Source: Dyadobacter soli
Lineage (GTDB): Bacteria > Bacteroidota > Bacteroidia > Cytophagales > Spirosomataceae
DNA length: 64,000 bases
Direction of reading: 5' to 3'
NCBI RefSeq assembly: GCF_900101885.1
Contig: NZ_FNAN01000003.1
Span: 427,691 to 491,690 of the forward strand
Each line of letters starts with the position of its first letter. The first letter of the stretch is position 1. Of this stretch, positions 61,852 through 64,000 are shown piece after piece. Under the pieces are notes generated by a model. The model saw only the letters and a list, made by a program, of their open reading frames with translations. It was not told where the DNA came from and did not search any database. The translations under genes and the position numbers were made by a program.

Positions 61852-63312
61852 ATGTCTGTAAGAACTATCGGCGGCAACCTCCTTTTCTGGAAAATAAGCG
61901 GCGTGTTTGCGAGCCTTCTCATTATCCTGGGGATCGTGTTCGTAATGATCGCTTCCCATTTTTCGAAATCGTACTATATGACGGCGCACCAGCAATTGTA
62001 CGGCGGCATCGCACAGCACCTGGCCACATTTACCCAGCCCATCAAAAACGGCAAGCCGGATACCACCGTAACCCACGACATTATCCACTCCACGATGGTG
62101 GCCAATCCCAGCGTGGAAGTGTACCTGCTCGACACACTGGGAAATATCACCGATTACGTAGTGCCGGAAGCGACCGTGCATATGAACAAGGTCGATCTGG
62201 TAAAAGTGAAGGAATGGCTCGGCGCCGGGACCGATAAACCATTGGGCGATAACCCCAAACGGCCGGGAGAAGCCGGTATTTTCTCCGTCGCGCCGGTGCT
62301 CGAACATGGGCAGAAGGTCGGGTACGTGTATGCCGTACTCGCGAGCGATACGCAGAAGGAGATTTTAGCTTCGTTGACCGACAACCTGAATTTCAGGCTC
62401 GCCGCCTATATTTTCTTTGCCGCATTGCTGGGGGCATTGGTGGTAGGGCTGATTACATTCTTCCTGATCACCGATAGCGTTTGCAGCATTGCCGGGGTCG
62501 TCAAGCGGTTCAAGGATGGCGACCATTCGGCCCGCGTGCACGGTTACGCGAAAGGAAATCTCGGCGTGCTTACCACGACATTCAACGACATGGCCGATGT
62601 GATCGTCGACAATATCGAAAAGATCACCGCCACTGACAGGCTCCGGCAGGAATTGATCGCGAATGTCTCGCATGATCTGCGGACGCCGCTATCCATTATG
62701 CAGGGCTATGTGGAGACGCTCATGATCAAAAACGACACCCTTTCGGGGGCGGAAAAGGAGCGGTACCTGTCCATTGTACACGAAGGTACACGCAAGCTTT
62801 CGGGGCTGGTGGATCAGTTGTTCCAGTATTCCAAATTGGAGGCAAATGTGGTGTCAGCTCAAAAGGAGACTTTTCCATTGGGAGAGCTGGTGTCGGATAT
62901 TCTGAGTTCCTACCAGCTTAAAGCCGGCGAGCGAAACATCCGGTTGTCGCTGGACGCCCCCGCGGCATTACCACCTGTTTCCGCGGACATTGCCCTGACG
63001 GAACGGGTGTTCCAGAACCTGCTCGATAATGCGTTCAAGTTCACGCCTGACGGCGGAAGCATTTCCGTGCACCTGACAGATACCGGAACGGGCGTAAGAG
63101 TCCTGGTTGCTGATACGGGTGTCGGCATTGCCAAAGCGTACCAGGAACAGATTTTCGAGCGCTATAAACAGGCCGGACTTTATCCATCCGGGCAAAAAGG
63201 TACCGGTCTCGGGCTGGCAATCGTGCGGAAGATCCTGGAATTGCATCAGACCACGATAGAGGTTGTCAGCGACAGCGGAAAAGGTGCCGCGTTTGAATTT
63301 GTAATGCATTGA
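61852..63312 (+). CDS. Membrane sensor histidine kinase (HAMP)
   Basis: 486 residues from ATG 61852 (frame open from 61822 inside the regulator gene). Helix 1 about 12-34 (ISGVFASLLIILGIVFVMIASHF), a periplasmic loop about 35-175, helix 2 about 178-202 (LAAYIFFAALLGALVVGLITFFLI), HAMP about 203-260, HisKA with His274 in NVSHDLRTPLSIMQG, HATPase_c about 375-485 (NLLDNAFKFTPDGG, GTGLGLAIVRKIL). It senses an envelope signal and phosphorylates the adjacent regulator. One-base gap between the two genes implies coupling. Confidence 0.95.
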   Translation: MSVRTIGGNLLFWKISGVFASLLIILGIVFVMIASHFSKSYYMTAHQQLYGGIAQHLATFTQPIKNGKPDTTVTHDIIHSTMVANPSVEVYLLDTLGNITDYVVPEATVHMNKVDLVKVKEWLGAGTDKPLGDNPKRPGEAGIFSVAPVLEHGQKVGYVYAVLASDTQKEILASLTDNLNFRLAAYIFFAALLGALVVGLITFFLITDSVCSIAGVVKRFKDGDHSARVHGYAKGNLGVLTTTFNDMADVIVDNIEKITATDRLRQELIANVSHDLRTPLSIMQGYVETLMIKNDTLSGAEKERYLSIVHEGTRKLSGLVDQLFQYSKLEANVVSAQKETFPLGELVSDILSSYQLKAGERNIRLSLDAPAALPPVSADIALTERVFQNLLDNAFKFTPDGGSISVHLTDTGTGVRVLVADTGVGIAKAYQEQIFERYKQAGLYPSGQKGTGLGLAIVRKILELHQTTIEVVSDSGKGAAFEFVMH

Positions 63313-63383
63313 CCGTGGCTTCGCCAACCCGGAAGTGATCGCGGGAATGCCCGTAGCGTGTGGTTTTGGAACCAAACCCGGCG

Positions 63384-63407
63384 ATCGTTGTTAATGTAAT
63401 GAACGAT
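63384..63407. promoter_or_regulatory. Short inverted repeat before the last TetR gene
   Basis: ATCGTT (63384-63389) and AACGAT (63402-63407) with a 12-base spacer, ending 11 bases before the TetR ATG. Possible self-regulatory operator; arms are short. Confidence 0.3.
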
Positions 63408-63418
63408 ACAAAACAGCA

Positions 63419-63997
63419 ATGGCCCGACCAAAAAAATTCGACGAAGCTGCCGGCTTGCAAAAAGCCATGAATGTCTTTTGGAAGAAAGGTTATGCCGGTA
63501 CGTCTATCTCCGACCTGACGACAAGTATGGAAATCAACGCGCCGAGCCTGTACGCGACCTACGGCGACAAGCATAAGTTGTTCGTTTCCGCCCTGCAAAC
63601 GTATTTGCAATCCCAGCACGAATGGATGCGCCAGGCGGTGTTGGAGCAAAAGCCGGTGCGGGAAATCATCCGGTATCTGCTGGCGACGCTGATTGACGCC
63701 ACTTTGGAAGATCCTGAACGCCGTGGCTGCTTCATGGTCAACACGATAACGGAAATGGCCAACCAGGATACGCAGGTGTTCAGGATCGCTGCCGACAACG
63801 AAAATCAAATCCGCTCGATCCTGGCAGATCTGATCCGCAAGGGACAGACGTCCGGCGAGATCGCTTCGGAGAAAGATGCAGAAATACTGGCGAGTTTCCT
63901 TTTCATCAACTTCATGGGTATCCGGGTGATTGCCGCTACGAACAGCGATAAAAAACATCTCCACAGCGCTCTGGACGCCATTCTTTCAGCCATCTAA
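63419..63997 (+). CDS. TetR-family transcriptional regulator
   Basis: 192 residues, start ATG 63419, stop TAA at 63995-63997, complete. HTH about 8-55: KFDEAAGLQKAMNVFWKKGYAGTSISDLTTSM and NAPSLYATYGDKHKLF. C-terminal ligand-binding half with GCFMVNTITEMANQD (the TetR_C pattern of the AcuR/RutR-like subgroup). Genes it controls are probably to the right of the window. It is 106 bases after the sensor kinase and probably a separate unit. Confidence 0.92.
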   Translation: MARPKKFDEAAGLQKAMNVFWKKGYAGTSISDLTTSMEINAPSLYATYGDKHKLFVSALQTYLQSQHEWMRQAVLEQKPVREIIRYLLATLIDATLEDPERRGCFMVNTITEMANQDTQVFRIAADNENQIRSILADLIRKGQTSGEIASEKDAEILASFLFINFMGIRVIAATNSDKKHLHSALDAILSAI

Positions 63998-64000
63998 AAA

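Overview
The window is a stretch of a Bacteroidota chromosome. The signs are two SusC/SusD pairs, a hybrid two-component regulator with an AraC output, a type IX secretion (T9SS) tail, an ECF sigma/FecR pair, and promoters of the form TAnnTTTG. Gene content and moderate GC fit Cytophagales (Dyadobacter or a relative); that assignment is inference. No rRNA, tRNA, CRISPR array, insertion sequence or prophage was seen.

Layout. 1-6.9 kb (minus): SusC, SusD and a heparinase II/III-type lyase that runs off the left edge, a polysaccharide-utilisation set. 7.1-12.8 kb: an Rpn-type nuclease, a YD-repeat lipoprotein and a large surface protein joining a carboxypeptidase-like domain, an MG2-like domain and a TonB plug without a barrel. 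13-18 kb (minus): an NtrC-type sigma-54 activator, a small lipase-like hydrolase and an FtsX-type permease. 18.3-21.8 kb: an orphan Imm5-type immunity protein, a PAS histidine kinase and a DUF1624 membrane protein. 22-30.5 kb: GH92 mannosidase and its 1402-residue hybrid sensor, divergent from a Tat-exported Gfo/Idh/MocA oxidoreductase and a small unknown gene. 30.6-37.7 kb (minus): ECF sigma, FecR anti-sigma, STN-type SusC and SusD, a cell-surface-signalling nutrient operon.

37.8-43.1 kb is mixed accessory DNA: a frameshifted metzincin-like peptidase with PLL/DUF346-type propeller repeats, a truncated SnoaL-like fragment, an SDR divergent from its likely HxlR regulator, a Crp-family regulator and two tandem paralogous alpha/beta hydrolases. 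43.2-48.1 kb: an 11-repeat T9SS cargo protein, a cold-shock protein, and a Crp/Fnr gene plus NAD(P)-binding gene. 48.6-55.3 kb: a complete RND efflux operon followed by an AraC regulator whose promoter lies on a perfect 38-bp inverted repeat. 55.3-58.3 kb (minus): DinB protein, a TANGO2/NRDE-ATP-grasp fusion and TetR. 58.3-63.3 kb: a spondin-type lipoprotein, two YHS proteins and a DoxX-like membrane protein, divergent from an OmpR-type two-component system. A final TetR gene closes the window.

The most unusual items are the NRDE-ATP-grasp fusion, the metzincin-propeller protein, the spondin/YHS/DoxX/two-component locus, the plug-without-barrel protein, and a set of operator palindromes next to promoters that sit exactly four bases before the start codon, implying leaderless mRNAs.
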